64,000 bases of DNA from NCBI GenBank assembly GCA_030817875.1, contig JAUSZU010000001.1, positions 806,001-870,000 on the forward strand, read 5' to 3'. The notes below the pieces were generated by a model. That model ran no database searches, was not told where the DNA came from, and worked only from the letters and a program-made list of their open reading frames with translations. Made by a program: the position numbers and the translations under genes. Of the stretch, positions 26,860-36,211 are shown in pieces; position 1 is the stretch's first letter, and each line of letters begins with the position of its first letter. This DNA comes from Flavobacterium sp. W4I14. Its GTDB lineage: Bacteria > Bacteroidota > Bacteroidia > Sphingobacteriales > Sphingobacteriaceae.

Positions 26860-27476
26860 AGTGTGTTCTCCTTTTAAAAAATGGACTATTAATCAATTAA
26901 TTTTCTCTAAAACCTTTTAGACGGTTTTGAAATATCAACTTCAAGTGCTGTGCCAATGGTATTTTTAAGAATATTCACACACTTTTTTAGAAACCCTGAC
27001 TGAAAAATTTTCATAAATTCTGAACTTTTTTCAGCTTTGAACTGAAAAATTTTCAGTTCGCTTGTCTGATGCTTATAAGTGTCAAGTTTATATTCCTGAA
27101 CTAGCAACGAAGATTAAACCTTTTTGATAATTTAATTGTTAATAAAGGGAAAATTTACAGTACAGACTATCAATATTTGACATCGGTGCCCTGCAGTTAA
27201 AGGTCTCGAAGATAATGAAGTTAATCGGGGGGCTTATAGGTGGAGTGATAAAGAAAACGATGTATTCGGAGAGCTGGCTGGAAATCCAGGGGATTAAAAA
27301 GGCGTTTATTTGCCTTTTCGATCTTATTTTTCAAATTAAGATTTTCTGTTTGCTCATCAGTCATTTGGTGGGTTTATGTTTGAAGAATTTCAACCCTATA
27401 TTGACCAGATGCGTTTCTGGAGGCTGATAATTTTCTGGATATCGTTGATGAGTAAAATACTGAAGACGTGAAATGA
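26860..27476. other. A/T-rich spacer upstream of hsp20 with palindromes
   Basis: No intact gene is supported. The stretch close to hsp20 (26990-27060) carries a perfect 19-bp palindrome and a related half copy, listed separately. The part up to glgX gives only short frames with no recognisable content. It probably holds two divergent promoters. Confidence 0.5.
27040..27058. promoter_or_regulatory. Perfect palindrome upstream of hsp20, possible operator
   Basis: AACTGAAAA, a central A, then TTTTCAGTT. A second copy of the GACTGAAAAATTTTCA core lies at about 26998-27012. Both stand 140-200 bp upstream of the hsp20 start, on the expected promoter side. They may be operator sites, though A/T-rich palindromes also arise by chance. 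Confidence 0.4.
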
Positions 27477-29612
27477 ATGCACTTAAAAACGATTGATATG
27501 CATACAGTTTACCAACTTCCTGGCCGTCCTTATCCGCTTGGATCTATGTGGGATGGCATGGGGACTAACTTTGCGCTCTTTGCTGCGCATGCACAAAAAG
27601 TAGAACTCTGCTTGTACGATGAACATGGTACAGAAGTTGAGCGGGTTGAGATTGCCGAACGTGATCACCATGTTTTTCACTGTTATATTCCCGATATTGG
27701 TCCTGGGCAATTATATGGTTATCGGGTGCATGGTGCTTATGAACCTATTAATGGCCATAGGTTTAACCCCAATAAATTACTGATTGATCCTTATGCAAAA
27801 GCAATATCTGGTGATGTGATATGGCATTCTGCAGTTTTTGGCTATGATCTGGAAGGAGAGAAAGACGATCTGAGTTTCTCAGAAGCCGACAGTGCGCCCT
27901 ACATGCCCAAGTCGGTAGTTGTTGATATGGCCTATGATTGGGGTGATGATAAACCCTTGCAGATTCCCTATAACCAAAGCGTTATTTACGAACTTCATGT
28001 AAAGGGTTTTTCTAAGTTAAACCCTTTAATTCCCAAATCTCAACGTGGTACCTATGCAGGGCTGGCACATCCGGCAAGCATCCAATACCTCAAATCGCTT
28101 GGCATTACTGCTGTTGAGCTGATGCCGGTACACCAATTTGTTTCTGATGGCCATCTTATTGAAAGGGGGCTGAATAATTATTGGGGGTATAATACCATAG
28201 GTTTTTTTGCGCCCGAATCCAGGTATTCTTCTTCTGGTACCAGTGGAAATCAGGTTAGGGAGTTTAGGGATATGGTAAAAGCCCTGCATGCCGCCGGAAT
28301 AGAGGTGATTTTAGATGTGGTTTACAATCATACCGCCGAGGGCAACGAAAAAGGCCCGACACTTTCTTTTAAGGGAATAGATAACTTAACCTATTACAGG
28401 CTGGAAGAAAACAACAGACGATATTATACTGATTATACAGGAACGGGGAATACCTTAAACTCAAGGATGCCAACGGTACTCAGGTTTATAATGGATAGCC
28501 TGAGATTTTGGATCCAGGAAATGCATGTAGATGGATTTAGGTTCGATCTGGCTTCAACTTTGGCAAGAGGGCTGCACGATGTTGACCGGTTGGGCGCATT
28601 TTTTGATATCATCCACCAGGATCCGATTATTTCTACTGTAAAACTGATTGCCGAACCCTGGGATTTGGGAGAAGGCGGCTACCAGGTAGGTAAGTTTCCT
28701 CCTGGCTGGGCAGAATGGAATGGTAAATACCGCGATCTGATGCGCCGTTTCTGGAAAGGTGACCAGGGAACACTTGGGCAGTTTGCAAAAAGGTTTTTAG
28801 GTAGCCCTGATATTTACATGCAGGATTATAGAAGGCCAACAGCGAGCGTCAATTTCATTACTGCACATGATGGGTTTACGCTTCAGGATCTGGTAAGCTA
28901 TAATGAGCGGCATAATATGGCAAATGGTGATAATAATACAGATGGCGAAGCCGAGAACCATTCGTGGAACTGCGGTTTGGAAGGACAAACGGATGATGAC
29001 AACATAAACGTGCTCCGTGCAAGACAAAAACGTAATTTTTTGGCCACGCTGCTGCTTTCGCAAGGTATCCCGATGATCACCTCGGGTGATGAATTAGGAA
29101 AGACCCAAAAAGGTAACAACAATGCCTATTGCCAGGACAATGAAATTTCGTGGATCGATTGGGAGCATAAAGATGAAGGACTTTTAACGTTCACCCAAAA
29201 CCTGATTAAACTCCGCCTTAAACATCCAAGCCTTCGTAGAAAGGAATGGATAGTGGGTGATCGGATAGATTCGGACGGTCTTTTGGATATTGCCTGGTTT
29301 TCGCCAAGCGGTAAAATTATGGAAACAGCCGATTGGCAAGCGGATAGCTCCGGAAGTATCGGAATTTTTCTTCACGGGGAGGGGATACAAGGCAAAGCAG
29401 AAAATGGAGATGATATTCTTGATGTCCATTTTTTTCTCATCTTTAATGCCCATCATGAAGGTGTAACCTTTAAACTGCCTGAAGAGAGATATGCGCCTAA
29501 GTGGTCTGTTGAGATTTCTACAGATGAAGGTATTAATCCGAAAACGCAGTTTGGGGCAGAAAGCAGTGTTGAGGTTGGAGGAAGAACATTAATGGTACTT
29601 AGGGCAGGATAG
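27477..29612 (+). CDS. glgX: Glycogen debranching enzyme GlgX-type (GH13 isoamylase subfamily)
   Basis: The product (711 aa) has an N-terminal CBM48-like domain (GRPYPLGSMWDGMGTNFALFAAHA) and a GH13 barrel. The conserved regions are clear: VVYNHTAEG, DGFRFDLAS (nucleophile Asp), IAEPWDLG (acid Glu) and ITAHDGFTL (stabiliser Asp). The tail after DELGKTQ matches bacterial GlgX. It hydrolyses alpha-1,6 branches of glycogen or limit dextrins in the cytoplasm. The ATG at 27477 is used; a second in-frame ATG at 27498 is also possible. No glgA/glgB partner is present nearby. Confidence 0.93.
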   Translation: MHLKTIDMHTVYQLPGRPYPLGSMWDGMGTNFALFAAHAQKVELCLYDEHGTEVERVEIAERDHHVFHCYIPDIGPGQLYGYRVHGAYEPINGHRFNPNKLLIDPYAKAISGDVIWHSAVFGYDLEGEKDDLSFSEADSAPYMPKSVVVDMAYDWGDDKPLQIPYNQSVIYELHVKGFSKLNPLIPKSQRGTYAGLAHPASIQYLKSLGITAVELMPVHQFVSDGHLIERGLNNYWGYNTIGFFAPESRYSSSGTSGNQVREFRDMVKALHAAGIEVILDVVYNHTAEGNEKGPTLSFKGIDNLTYYRLEENNRRYYTDYTGTGNTLNSRMPTVLRFIMDSLRFWIQEMHVDGFRFDLASTLARGLHDVDRLGAFFDIIHQDPIISTVKLIAEPWDLGEGGYQVGKFPPGWAEWNGKYRDLMRRFWKGDQGTLGQFAKRFLGSPDIYMQDYRRPTASVNFITAHDGFTLQDLVSYNERHNMANGDNNTDGEAENHSWNCGLEGQTDDDNINVLRARQKRNFLATLLLSQGIPMITSGDELGKTQKGNNNAYCQDNEISWIDWEHKDEGLLTFTQNLIKLRLKHPSLRRKEWIVGDRIDSDGLLDIAWFSPSGKIMETADWQADSSGSIGIFLHGEGIQGKAENGDDILDVHFFLIFNAHHEGVTFKLPEERYAPKWSVEISTDEGINPKTQFGAESSVEVGGRTLMVLRAG

Positions 29613-29754
29613 TTCCTTAAGGTTTATAAAAAGCCCTGAAGACCATTCTTAGTTGCCGAAAAACTATTGCTAAACGCTGTGCTTTAAAAGGGTAATTGCT
29701 GTATTGTTTCAGTATAATTTGCCATCTATGAAAAATGCGTAAATAAAATAAAAA

Positions 29755-29780
29755 AAAGCCTTTCGATTCTGAAAGGCTAA
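29755..29780 (-). terminator. Rho-independent terminator oriented to the minus strand
   Basis: AGCCTTTC and GAAAGGCT pair around GATTCT. On the minus strand the stem is followed by eight T, so it would stop a leftward transcript. On the plus strand only a weak T-tract follows, so it may serve glgX less well. Its orientation supports a former gene at 29813-30108. Confidence 0.7.
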
Positions 29781-29812
29781 TTGATTAATCTAAATCGTCC
29801 CGTTGATTTAAT

Positions 29813-30108
29813 TTAATAGCGTAAATTTAACTTGATGAGCGCCTGATCTAAAATGGTTTTATACTGGAAATGAGGGAGATAAGTACTTGTTTTTTGTCTG
29901 TAAGTTTGGTGTTTTTATTGTCTGTAAATACGTTTTTTAATCTCCAAGTAACTACACGCTCCAGTTCTTTGATATTTGACCTTAAGGCAACCGTATCAAA
30001 AAAAGGATATTTTGGCGCATCGCACCCTGGAGTTGATATAGGCTTTAAATTTTTGGAAACTATAGTAAACAGATAAAATTTTAAACCTAAGACTATGAAA
30101 CCGACCAT
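29813..30108 (-). pseudogene. Possible frameshifted remnant of a minus-strand gene
   Basis: One minus-strand frame (stop at 29848) contains a helical, charged segment (ELERVVTWRLKNVF). If one base is added to the six-T run at 29890-29895, it continues into another frame ending LDQALIKLNLRY at 29813, 33 bases before the leftward terminator. The combined product would be about 100 residues. The opening part reads less naturally, so the true start may lie inside. No family is firmly recognised. It may also be chance. Confidence 0.3.
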
Positions 30109-30215
30109 TCGTCAAAAACCGAAATAGGATTGGTTTTTTGCTTTTCTCACAGGCCAGACCTTGTAACTATGTTATATTAAAAAAACTTTAGTCACATGAT
30201 GGTTGTTTTTTGGTT

Positions 30216-31271
30216 ATGAAAGACCTTGCTAAAAGATTTTTATCAAATCCGATCTTATTGCCCAAAGATATCACCTCCAGTAACAGTTCTCTTCAGGTTA
30301 TCTGCCTGTTAAATCCAGGCGTTTTCCGTTTTAAAGGAAAGACCTGGCTACTGGTGAGGGTAGCAGAAAACAAGGCGCAGAAAGAGGGCTTTGTGTTTTT
30401 TCCCGTTATGAACGAACTGGGCAAGCTGGAAATTATCGAAGTTGACATTAACGATCCTGATCTGATTGCTACAGATGCCAGGGTTATGAATTACCGGGGA
30501 CTGGATTATCTTACCACCGTTTCCCACCTCAGATTACTCAGCAGTGATGATGGTGTTCGTTTTTCAGAAAGCGACGGATTTCCCGGGCTTTTTGGAATGG
30601 GTGAGCTGGAGCGTTTTGGGATAGAAGACTGCAGGGTTACTGAAATTGAAGGGGTGTATTATTTAACCTATACCGCTGTATCGGCCTCTGGCGTAGGAGT
30701 GGGACTTCGCACCACTACGGATTGGAAAAACTTTTCCCTGCCAACAATGATCCTGCCTCCACACAATAAGGACTGCGCGCTGTTCGAAAGAAAAATTGAT
30801 GGAAAATTTTTTGCCCTTCACCGCCCAAGTTCAAAAGAAATTGGAGGTAATTTTATCTGGTTATGCGATTCGGTTGATGCTAACCGGTGGGGAAACCACA
30901 AATGCATTATTAAGACCAGGGAAGGTATGTGGGACAGTGCCCGCGTAGGCGCTGGAGCTTCACCCATATGGACCGAAAAAGGATGGCTAGCGATATATCA
31001 CGGGGCAGACGAGACCAACCGTTACTGCCTTGGTGCCTTTCTGCTCGACCATTTGAACCCTTCAATTGTTTTGGGAAGATCGATTGATCCGATCATGGTT
31101 CCAAGCGAGCCATATGAGTTAAGCGGATTTTTCGGACAAGTAGTCTTTACCAACGGACATGTAGTTGAGGGGGATAAGCTTACTATTTATTACGGAGCTG
31201 CAGATGAATTTGTCTGCGGCGCTGAATTTTCTATCGCGGAGATTTTGGCAGTAACGGTTTCCGTTCGATGA
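30216..31271 (+). CDS. GH130 family glycoside hydrolase/phosphorylase (beta-mannoside-active)
   Basis: The ATG at 30216 is preferred to the TTG at 30210. The 351-residue product is a cytosolic five-bladed propeller with GH130 landmarks: NPGVFRFKGKTWLLVRVAE, GIEDCRVTEIEGVYYLTYTA (Asp in the usual catalytic place), the phosphate- or sugar-side HRPSS block and SPIWTEKGWLAIYHGAD. GH130 enzymes phosphorolyse or hydrolyse beta-mannosides; the split between the two depends on basic phosphate-binding residues that I cannot assign safely. It sits near glgX, suggesting intracellular oligosaccharide use. Confidence 0.85.
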   Translation: MKDLAKRFLSNPILLPKDITSSNSSLQVICLLNPGVFRFKGKTWLLVRVAENKAQKEGFVFFPVMNELGKLEIIEVDINDPDLIATDARVMNYRGLDYLTTVSHLRLLSSDDGVRFSESDGFPGLFGMGELERFGIEDCRVTEIEGVYYLTYTAVSASGVGVGLRTTTDWKNFSLPTMILPPHNKDCALFERKIDGKFFALHRPSSKEIGGNFIWLCDSVDANRWGNHKCIIKTREGMWDSARVGAGASPIWTEKGWLAIYHGADETNRYCLGAFLLDHLNPSIVLGRSIDPIMVPSEPYELSGFFGQVVFTNGHVVEGDKLTIYYGAADEFVCGAEFSIAEILAVTVSVR

Positions 31272-31392
31272 TTGATGGAAACATCCTTAACCTCCATCAA
31301 CTATACCAGGCACGCCTGTGCAGGATTTATCAAGGTGTCTTTAAAAATCAGCATATCATTTATAGCAAAATCTACAAAGGTGTTAAGCCAAT

Positions 31393-31752
31393 TTATGCAT
31401 ACCGGTTTACCCGGTCAACGAAATGGTCGATATTAAAGGGCTTAGCTATAAATTCTGCGCCACAGCCCGAACCCATAATTTCGTTCTTGGTCGTGTTGGC
31501 AGACATCATGATGATATTAATGACTGAGGTACGCTCATCCATGCGCAATTGCCTGCAGATATCGAGTCCGTTACCGTCGGGTAACATGATATCAAGGATC
31601 GCTATATCAGGCAATCTCTGCGAGATCATATGGTTGAACGCCGCAACGGTAGGGCAGCCATTTACTTCATAGCCTTCTTCGGACAGGATATAACTGACCA
31701 CTTCACTTATATCTGCATCGTCCTCCAGGACATAAACTAATTTTTTGCTCAT
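31393..31752 (-). CDS. Single-domain response regulator (receiver only)
   Basis: A 119-residue CheY-like protein with acidic pair EDD, phosphorylation site in IAILDIMLPDGNG, switch residue in IIMMSAN and lysine in IAKPFN. It follows the histidine kinase gene by 38 bp on the same strand and is likely its direct partner. No output domain is present. Confidence 0.9.
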   Translation of the reverse strand: MSKKLVYVLEDDADISEVVSYILSEEGYEVNGCPTVAAFNHMISQRLPDIAILDIMLPDGNGLDICRQLRMDERTSVINIIMMSANTTKNEIMGSGCGAEFIAKPFNIDHFVDRVNRYA

Positions 31753-31790
31753 TTGTGTTTGTCTTTGTTAGATTAGATTTAATGTGTGTG

Positions 31791-34127
31791 TTACAGACTA
31801 GGGACCGCAAATTTAAATGCAGCACCTTTACCGGGTTCGCTTTCCACCCATATCCGCCCTCCATGGCGTTCAACAATCTCCTTGGTAATGTAAAGGCCCA
31901 GTCCAAGTCCGGATATATTCCGGTCCTTTTCTCTTACCCTGTAAAACTGGCTGAATATATGGGCCTGTTCGGCGGCAGGAATCCCTGCGCCATAATCTAT
32001 CACGGAAATAATTATTTCATGGTTATGGTTTACTGCCGTTATATTAATATCCCGGGAGTGGGGTGCATACTTTACTGCATTGCCAATCAGGTTTGTGATT
32101 ACCTGTTCCATCCTCATTTTATCTCCATGCAATACAAGGTCTCCCTCGCGGGCATAAATATAATTGTGTCCGGGAACGGTCTGCTCAAAAGTCTCGCAGA
32201 TATCACCGATCAGTGCACCAAGGTCCAACCGTTCAAAATTAAACTGTAATTTGCCAGCTTGGACTTTGGAAATGTCAAACAGGTCGTTGATCAGGATATT
32301 GAGTTTGTCTACCTGCTTGATCGCCTTGTCTAAAAAAACTTTGTTCAGGCCATCTGAAGCCGTTTTTTGAAGCACCTGAAGAAAGCCGCTCATAGAGGTG
32401 AGTGGTGTTTTGAGTTCATGGGAAGCCAAAGCTATAAATTCATCTTTTTTAAGGCTAAGGGTTTTAACCTCTTCAAAAAGTTTTGAGTTATCGAGTGCTA
32501 TGGCTGCCTGAGACGCAACCCCAACCACTAGGTCTTCATGGTCCTGTAAAAATATGCCGGGTTCTGGGTGACCAAAGAAAAGCCCGCCGATTACTGTACC
32601 TGTTGAGGAAATAACAGGTACGGCCAGATAACTGACCACAGGGAGGTGTCCATCAGGCATCCCAAAATGGGGAGCCATTTTGCCATAACGTTCATCTTTT
32701 CTGATGTTGTCTACACGCACGACCCCCTCACCGCTGAAGGTGGTGTGGAATACTGCTGTATTTCGGGGCATTCCAAATTTTTCAAACGCCTCACGGGGAG
32801 CGCCCGAGAGCGTATAGAGCATGTAAGATTCACCCTCGGCATTGGTTTTATTGTAAAAGAAAGCGCCAAATGCCGCCCCCGTAAGTTCGGTAGTCGCATC
32901 GGTTACTTTTTGCAAAATAATATTGACATCCAGTTGTTCACTGATGCTCTTACCTATCGAATTCAGGATCATGAGCTTTTGGGAATTGCTTTTTAAGGCA
33001 TTTTCTGCTTCTCTCTGGGCAGTGATATCCCTGGCTACTTTTGATGCGCCAATGATTATCCCATCACTGTTCTTGATCGGGGAAACTGTTAAGGAGACCT
33101 GGATTTCCTTGTTTTCCTTGCTTACCCTTATGGTTTGAAAGTGATCTATTTTTACACCTCTTTTGATACTGCCTATGATGCGTTCCTCCTCATCAAGGCG
33201 GTCTGGCGGGATCAATAAAGAGATGTGGCGGCCAACGGCTTCGTCTTCGCTATAGCCGAAAATATTTTCAGCCCCTTTATTCCATGTAGTGATTATGCCG
33301 GCAAGGGTTTTGCTTACAATGGCATCATCGGAACTCTCCACTATGGCTGCCAATGCGGCCTGCTTCTCATCGGCGAGTTTTTGCGCTGTAATGTTACGTG
33401 CAATCTTACTTACCCCAATAATGCGGCCCTGCTTGTTCCTTATGGGCGACACGGTAAGCGATATGGGTATTTCAGTTCCGTCCTTGGTTAGGCGTACTGT
33501 CTTGTAATGTTCGATTTTCTGGCCTGCCCTTACCTTAGTGATAATGTAATCTTCTTCATGTATCCGATCCTGAGGGATGAGGATGGTAATATGCTTCCCG
33601 ATTACCTCTGATGCAGCATACCCGAAAATCTCCTGTGCTCCCTTGTTCCAGCTGGTGATGAAACCTTCCAGCGTTTTAGAGACGATTGCATCTTCAGATC
33701 CTTCAATAATGGCTGCCAGTGTAGCTTGCTGTTCTTCAGTGGTATACTCATCTGAAATGTCACGGATCATTTGGGAAATGCCTATCAATTTTTCCTCAGC
33801 ATCAGTAATCGGAGAGATAGTGATGGAAACATGCAGGTCTTCCCCGGTCACCGATTGGCGTACAGTACGGAAACCCTTGACCTTTTCACCGCTCCGCACA
33901 GTATCCACTAAACGCTCATACTCTTCAAAAACGGCCTTTTCCATTATTTCGGAAACAGCCTTTCCGATCTGCTCCGTCGTAAAACCGAACAGTCGCGCTG
34001 CCGCCGGGTTTATAGCTGTAATTTTAAAATCAATGTCATGGCAGATTACTGCGTCTTCCAAGCTTTCAAAAATCGACTTAAAGGTAAACAGTTGATTTAG
34101 GGAAGTTATGTCCATACTGGGCGGCAA
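31791..34127 (-). CDS. Cytosolic sensor histidine kinase with three PAS domains and a GAF domain
   Basis: A 778-residue protein without signal peptide or membrane span. Three PAS domains occupy about residues 12-375 (each with a PI-x-N/D/x-G and VSKIARNIT-like end); the second and third are near duplicates (EDAIVSKTLEGFITSWNKGA / DDAIVSKTLAGIITTWNKGA). A GAF domain follows (about 385-550), then HisKA with SHELKTPL near residue 570, and HATPase with N-box (NLIGNAVKYAPH), DYGAGIP and GLGLGLYITKE. It would autophosphorylate on the HisKA histidine and hand the phosphate to the receiver at 31393. The duplicated PAS pair suggests redox, light or small-ligand sensing; the ligand is unknown. Confidence 0.93.
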   Translation of the reverse strand: MPPSMDITSLNQLFTFKSIFESLEDAVICHDIDFKITAINPAAARLFGFTTEQIGKAVSEIMEKAVFEEYERLVDTVRSGEKVKGFRTVRQSVTGEDLHVSITISPITDAEEKLIGISQMIRDISDEYTTEEQQATLAAIIEGSEDAIVSKTLEGFITSWNKGAQEIFGYAASEVIGKHITILIPQDRIHEEDYIITKVRAGQKIEHYKTVRLTKDGTEIPISLTVSPIRNKQGRIIGVSKIARNITAQKLADEKQAALAAIVESSDDAIVSKTLAGIITTWNKGAENIFGYSEDEAVGRHISLLIPPDRLDEEERIIGSIKRGVKIDHFQTIRVSKENKEIQVSLTVSPIKNSDGIIIGASKVARDITAQREAENALKSNSQKLMILNSIGKSISEQLDVNIILQKVTDATTELTGAAFGAFFYNKTNAEGESYMLYTLSGAPREAFEKFGMPRNTAVFHTTFSGEGVVRVDNIRKDERYGKMAPHFGMPDGHLPVVSYLAVPVISSTGTVIGGLFFGHPEPGIFLQDHEDLVVGVASQAAIALDNSKLFEEVKTLSLKKDEFIALASHELKTPLTSMSGFLQVLQKTASDGLNKVFLDKAIKQVDKLNILINDLFDISKVQAGKLQFNFERLDLGALIGDICETFEQTVPGHNYIYAREGDLVLHGDKMRMEQVITNLIGNAVKYAPHSRDINITAVNHNHEIIISVIDYGAGIPAAEQAHIFSQFYRVREKDRNISGLGLGLYITKEIVERHGGRIWVESEPGKGAAFKFAVPSL

Positions 34128-34473
34128 TTATTTAATTAAGAAGGTACATTCACATTAATACCCGATCTATGTCAACAATCCAGAGCGATAATAGTTTTAA
34201 GAATATAAAAATGCATCCCTTCGTGAGTTATGTATTTTAGCCTTTTTTGATTAAATCCATCGACTTTGAGAGCTGGTATTATGCAAAAATAAAAATTTGT
34301 TTGATTTGAACTAAATGTGATTTTTGCAGAATTATATGTGGTAATTATGAAGGAATGAATCAGGACAGATGTTCGCATAAACCCTAATTTCTCACCACTC
34401 CTTGCAGAATATCTTGACCTAATTTAATAAATGAATGGAAATTTCCCTGACCATTTGGCCAGGGAAACGCAAT
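34128..34473. other. A/T-rich spacer; only a terminator seen
   Basis: Between the histidine kinase start and the GH30 stop, both on the minus strand. It must contain the kinase promoter near 34130-34200. Apart from the hairpin at 34442-34467, nothing recognisable is present. Confidence 0.5.
34442..34467 (-). terminator. Hairpin terminator after the GH30 gene
   Basis: TTTCCCTG and CAGGGAAA form an 8-bp stem around a 10-base loop. It lies just downstream of the GH30 stop codon on the minus strand; the T-tract after it is short, so strength is uncertain. Confidence 0.6.
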
Positions 34474-35746
34474 TTAATAAGATACAAGTGTTGTAATGCT
34501 TGATGCAGAAAGGTTAATGCCAAAGCTTCCGCCCGAAACCGCGAAACTGTTTGAGCCAAGATTTGTTGTGCTTGTTGTAAAATAGCGGTTGAATCCATTA
34601 ACTGAAATTCCGGTATAGCTAAAGGGCTGATAAGTAACAGCTGTATTTTGGTTTATGATAACTAGTACTAATTTTGTTCCGCTTTTGTATGCGGTAACAT
34701 AAACACCAGTACTTGGATTTGAAGTACAACTGATTTTGGTATACCCCGGGCGTACATATCTGGCGTAATGTGCCATGATATAGCCTAATTTTTGAATATT
34801 GCCGCTTTCGCTGATTGGTCCGTAACTTCTTCTGATGTACCACCATACGTATGCACTCCATCCTGCATTCATACAGTCATGGATCTCTTTGGCTGCTGTC
34901 ATTGCATTTGGCCAATCTTCCCCGCTTATGCTCGAATTGGTATAATGTTCGGTCATCCACACTGGTTTGCCAATATTCCCCAGGTTATAAGGCGTTTTTA
35001 CCATAAATGTGGCCGCATATAAAACTGGTTTTTGATTTTGCAGTTGCATTGCTGAGATAGGTATTAATATAAGTCTGGTTCATTTGGAATGGTTCAGGTG
35101 CCATAATCGGTGCGCCGCAATTGCTGCCCTGTGCAGCTACAAAGTCGGCTACTTCCGAAGCTGTAAGTTCCATGGATTCGTAGTTGACCTGATAATCGGG
35201 CTCATTTGTGGGGCTAATGGCGGCGAGGCCGCCAACTGCACTATTGAACGCACTTAAATGTGCGGCATAGGCAGCATAAGAAGCTGTTTTAATTTTGCCA
35301 CCTACTACGCTTCCATTGGTCTTCATCGATGCGGGGGCTGACCATGCTGAGGCAATGGCTGAGCCTCCATATGACTTACATGCATCGATAGTTGCTTTTT
35401 CAGCAGAAAACGCTGTGGAGGAATTTGGGACATGTACACGGACTATGCTTAAACCGATGCCGTTTGTAGGTGAAAATGCTGTACTTCTTTGAGCACTTGT
35501 TAAGTCACCTGTCCATGCCACAATATTGGCCCCACCGAAACCTTTTATAGACTGTTGTACAGTAGAGGCGTTAATTTCGGCGGTACCCTGTACGGCGAGC
35601 GCCGCCATGGTTCCCTTAACGGAGTCCGATCTGAGCGCTGCGACCGTTTTTTGCGGAATTAACAGTTCTGCTTGGTTGATTTCGTTTTTTGAACAGCCAG
35701 CAAATAATAGTGCTGCAATAAGCACATGTGAAATTTTGTTTCTCAT
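34474..35746 (-). pseudogene. GH30_8 glucuronoxylan endo-beta-1,4-xylanase, interrupted by one frameshift
   Basis: Two overlapping minus-strand frames (34985-35746 and 34474-35049) together encode a complete lipoprotein xylanase of about 420 residues. The first has a lipobox (ALLFAGCS), the GFGGANI block and the acid/base E182 in SPTNEPDY. The second has the nucleophile in WMTEHY (codon 34948-34950) and the YIRRSYG block, whose arginine and tyrosine contact glucuronic acid in subfamily 8. Removing one base from the five-T run at 34995-34999 fuses them smoothly (HIYGKTPYNLGN). The enzyme would cut xylan next to glucuronosyl branches. The break may be real or a homopolymer read error. Confidence 0.9.
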
Positions 35747-35946
35747 AAGTAGATTTGGTTAGTGATTTAATTAATCAATTTTAAATAAATCAAGTGTTAG
35801 GGGATACTTCATATGGTTTTTTTTCTGACACATATGTTGAAAGGCGGGAGGTGTTGTTGCCCTCCAAATCAAGAGAATTCGAGTGGCTACATTTAACTAG
35901 CGGGATTTAGTTGTCAGATTTGAAGAGAAAATTTAAATTTGAATAG

Positions 35947-36187
35947 ATGAGCAAACGAATGATTGATGATCCTTTAGGAGAACGGCTATAAATTTATCCA
36001 ATAGCTGAGGTCTATAAAAGAGATTGCTGATGAGCTGGGCATCAGCATGTACCTTTTGAGTAAATGGAAGCAGCGTACAACAGCATCCAAACAGGTCTCT
36101 TCAGTTCTTTCAGAAAATCAGAAACTGCAAAAGGAGTTGAAGAATGTCCAAATGGAATGCGACATATTAAAATACCCAATAATGTAG
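35947..36187 (+). pseudogene. IS3-family transposase OrfA remnant
   Basis: The first frame from ATG 35947 (MSKRMIDDP) and the second from 36011 (SIKEIADELGISMYLLSKWK, then QKLQKELKNVQMECDILK, stop at 36187) match the start and the helix-turn-helix plus leucine-rich end of IS3 OrfA. They are in different frames, with bases lost between. No OrfB catalytic region and no terminal inverted repeats were found, so this is a dead fragment. It ends 24 bp before the WYL regulator and may supply part of its upstream region. Confidence 0.7.
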
Positions 36188-36211
36188 ATATTTAATTCAT
36201 GCCTTGTTTAT

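Larger units (their letters stand above)
29613..30215. other. Spacer with terminator hairpin and decayed minus-strand frame
   Basis: Between glgX and the GH130 gene. It contains a strong hairpin at 29755-29780 and the possible minus-strand remnant 29813-30108, both listed separately. The rest is A/T-rich with no recognisable content. Confidence 0.5.

Noticed and set aside
26907..27107. 66-residue minus-strand frame directly upstream of hsp20
   Set aside because: It needs a TTG start, has no RBS, and covers the palindromic region; too weak to list as a gene, though a small leader gene cannot be excluded.
27215..27427. 70-residue plus-strand frame before glgX
   Set aside because: The composition looks random and no family blocks are visible.
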